This document shows, in pieces, positions 13,196 to 13,903 of a DNA stretch of 13,903 nt. The notes under the pieces were generated by a model. The model did no database searches, was not told the DNA's origin, and saw nothing but the letters and a program-made list of their open reading frames with translations. The translations under genes were made by a program, and so were the position numbers. Source of the DNA: DATDPY01 sp964395765 (GTDB lineage Bacteria > Bacteroidota > Bacteroidia > Cytophagales > Cyclobacteriaceae). Numbering within the stretch: position 1 is the first letter of the stretch; every line of letters begins with the position of its first letter. The DNA lies in the NCBI GenBank assembly GCA_964395765.1, contig CAYNCU010000111.1:1-13903 (forward strand). The letters run 5' to 3'.

Positions 13196-13903
13196 ATGCC
13201 TGCCAGGTACAAAATTATTATACCGGTTATTTGCTTAGTTCTTTTTCAGGCCGGTTGTAATCCTTCCCATCATCAGGAAACTGCGTCCAACCAGAATTCA
13301 AAATCGGATTCAGGCACACTTATCGTTACGCTTGGTATGGACACCACCTTATTTCAGCATTTTATTATCAAAGGCGACAGCATCTGGTCTAAGATCATAA
13401 CGCTCCCGGGCGGTCTCAGGGAAAGCGAGGGAAGCGGCACGCTTTACGGCAACGGAATACTGCATACCATGAATACAACAGCCTATACGGTTGATTCCAC
13501 CGGGACCTTAAAAGCTGACCATACATCTCAATTAATTTCCACGACTGATTCGACAATCATTACTTTTACCCGTAATGGCCGGCTCTCATCCAGCAAATTC
13601 GACGGAAACTGTTATGTAAGCAACGCCAGTGATAATACCGGCTTTTATCTTTTTCCCTACTGGGGATTCTTTGCCCCGGCGAATGTCAATGATTCCGTAA
13701 CCGGCCATCAGCTTGCTTTCAGCAGTTCCAGAGTATTTACCATTAAAAGAACAGGTGAACATTCCCTGCGTATAGGCAGTAACCTTGAAGGATACCTTAC
13801 CTTATACCTTGACGATAACAACCGGCTTGATTCCGTCAACGGTATCGGTTCTTCCCTGAATATTAATGGTGTTGTTGACCGGAATCTTAATTTTGATTCG
13901 CTG
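13196..13903 (+). CDS. Putative lipoprotein of unknown function (3' end outside the window)
   Basis: From ATG 13196 the frame runs open for 236 codons to the window edge. The start has a basic residue pair (Arg4, Lys6), a hydrophobic stretch and Cys21 in LFQAGC, a relaxed lipobox, so it is probably a lipoprotein. A low-complexity Ser/Asn/Gln linker follows (residues 22-39). The remainder is rich in beta-strand patterns with Asp/Ser/Thr turns, and includes FYLFPYWGFFAP and a YLTLYLDDNNRLDSV segment. I do not recognise a family from this part; such N-terminal beta domains often precede an enzyme domain, which could lie past the window. It follows the PHP-like gene by 121 bases. Confidence 0.7.
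   Translation, partial: MPARYKIIIPVICLVLFQAGCNPSHHQETASNQNSKSDSGTLIVTLGMDTTLFQHFIIKGDSIWSKIITLPGGLRESEGSGTLYGNGILHTMNTTAYTVDSTGTLKADHTSQLISTTDSTIITFTRNGRLSSSKFDGNCYVSNASDNTGFYLFPYWGFFAPANVNDSVTGHQLAFSSSRVFTIKRTGEHSLRIGSNLEGYLTLYLDDNNRLDSVNGIGSSLNINGVVDRNLNFDSL

Noticed and set aside
1..13903. CRISPR array, insertion sequence, prophage or tRNA gene
   Set aside because: No regularly spaced repeats with unique spacers, no transposase-like protein, no phage genes and no cloverleaf-like sequence were seen.

Overview
The window looks like part of a Bacteroidota chromosome, most likely from an anaerobic or facultative marine or sediment-type lineage. Ribosome-binding sites are mostly weak and leaders are A/T-rich. 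TAnnTTTA hexamer-type boxes resembling the Bacteroidota -7 element recur upstream of genes. There are Bacteroidota-style lipoprotein signals, a Crp/Fnr regulator of the type common in that phylum, and short direct-repeat tracts between genes. This placement is an inference; the window contains no rRNA, tRNA or other phylogenetic marker.

Layout. Positions 1-77 hold the last codons of an upstream gene, followed by a heptamer repeat. A seven-bladed beta-propeller lipoprotein (363-1460, +) converges on the main feature, a seven-gene minus-strand operon (7374 down to 1540). In transcription order it encodes a DsrE-family protein, TusA, a small MvhD-like protein, a QmoA/HdrA-type flavoprotein, a second longer HdrA-type flavoprotein, a small winged-helix protein, and a QmoC-type protein (two [4Fe-4S] clusters fused to a membrane cytochrome b). 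Spacing is tight, with several overlaps. Divergent from it is a Crp/Fnr regulator (7534-8214, +). A near-perfect CRP-type palindrome (TGTGA-N6-TCACA within 9-bp arms) lies between the two start sites. Next come an NRAMP-superfamily transporter lacking the canonical metal-binding residues (8335-9615, +), an intergenic octamer repeat, and then an apparently separate degradative group: an exported isochorismatase-family cysteine hydrolase, an overlapping GH29 alpha-L-fucosidase-like gene, a Tat-exported PHP-type metallohydrolase, and the start of a lipoprotein cut by the window edge.

How it may work. TusA and DsrE proteins carry sulfane sulfur as protein persulfides. Qmo complexes move electrons between a soluble partner and menaquinone through two HdrA-like flavoproteins and a haem/Fe-S membrane subunit. 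The operon therefore suggests a membrane-bound sulfur-carrier (persulfide or disulfide):menaquinone oxidoreductase under Crp/Fnr control. The usual partners, AprAB, DsrAB and the HdrB CCG-domain subunit, are all absent here, and the MvhD part that is fused to QmoB in sulfate reducers is a separate protein with rearranged cysteines. This operon is the best candidate in the window for a poorly described system. The direction of electron flow and the true substrate cannot be read from the sequence.
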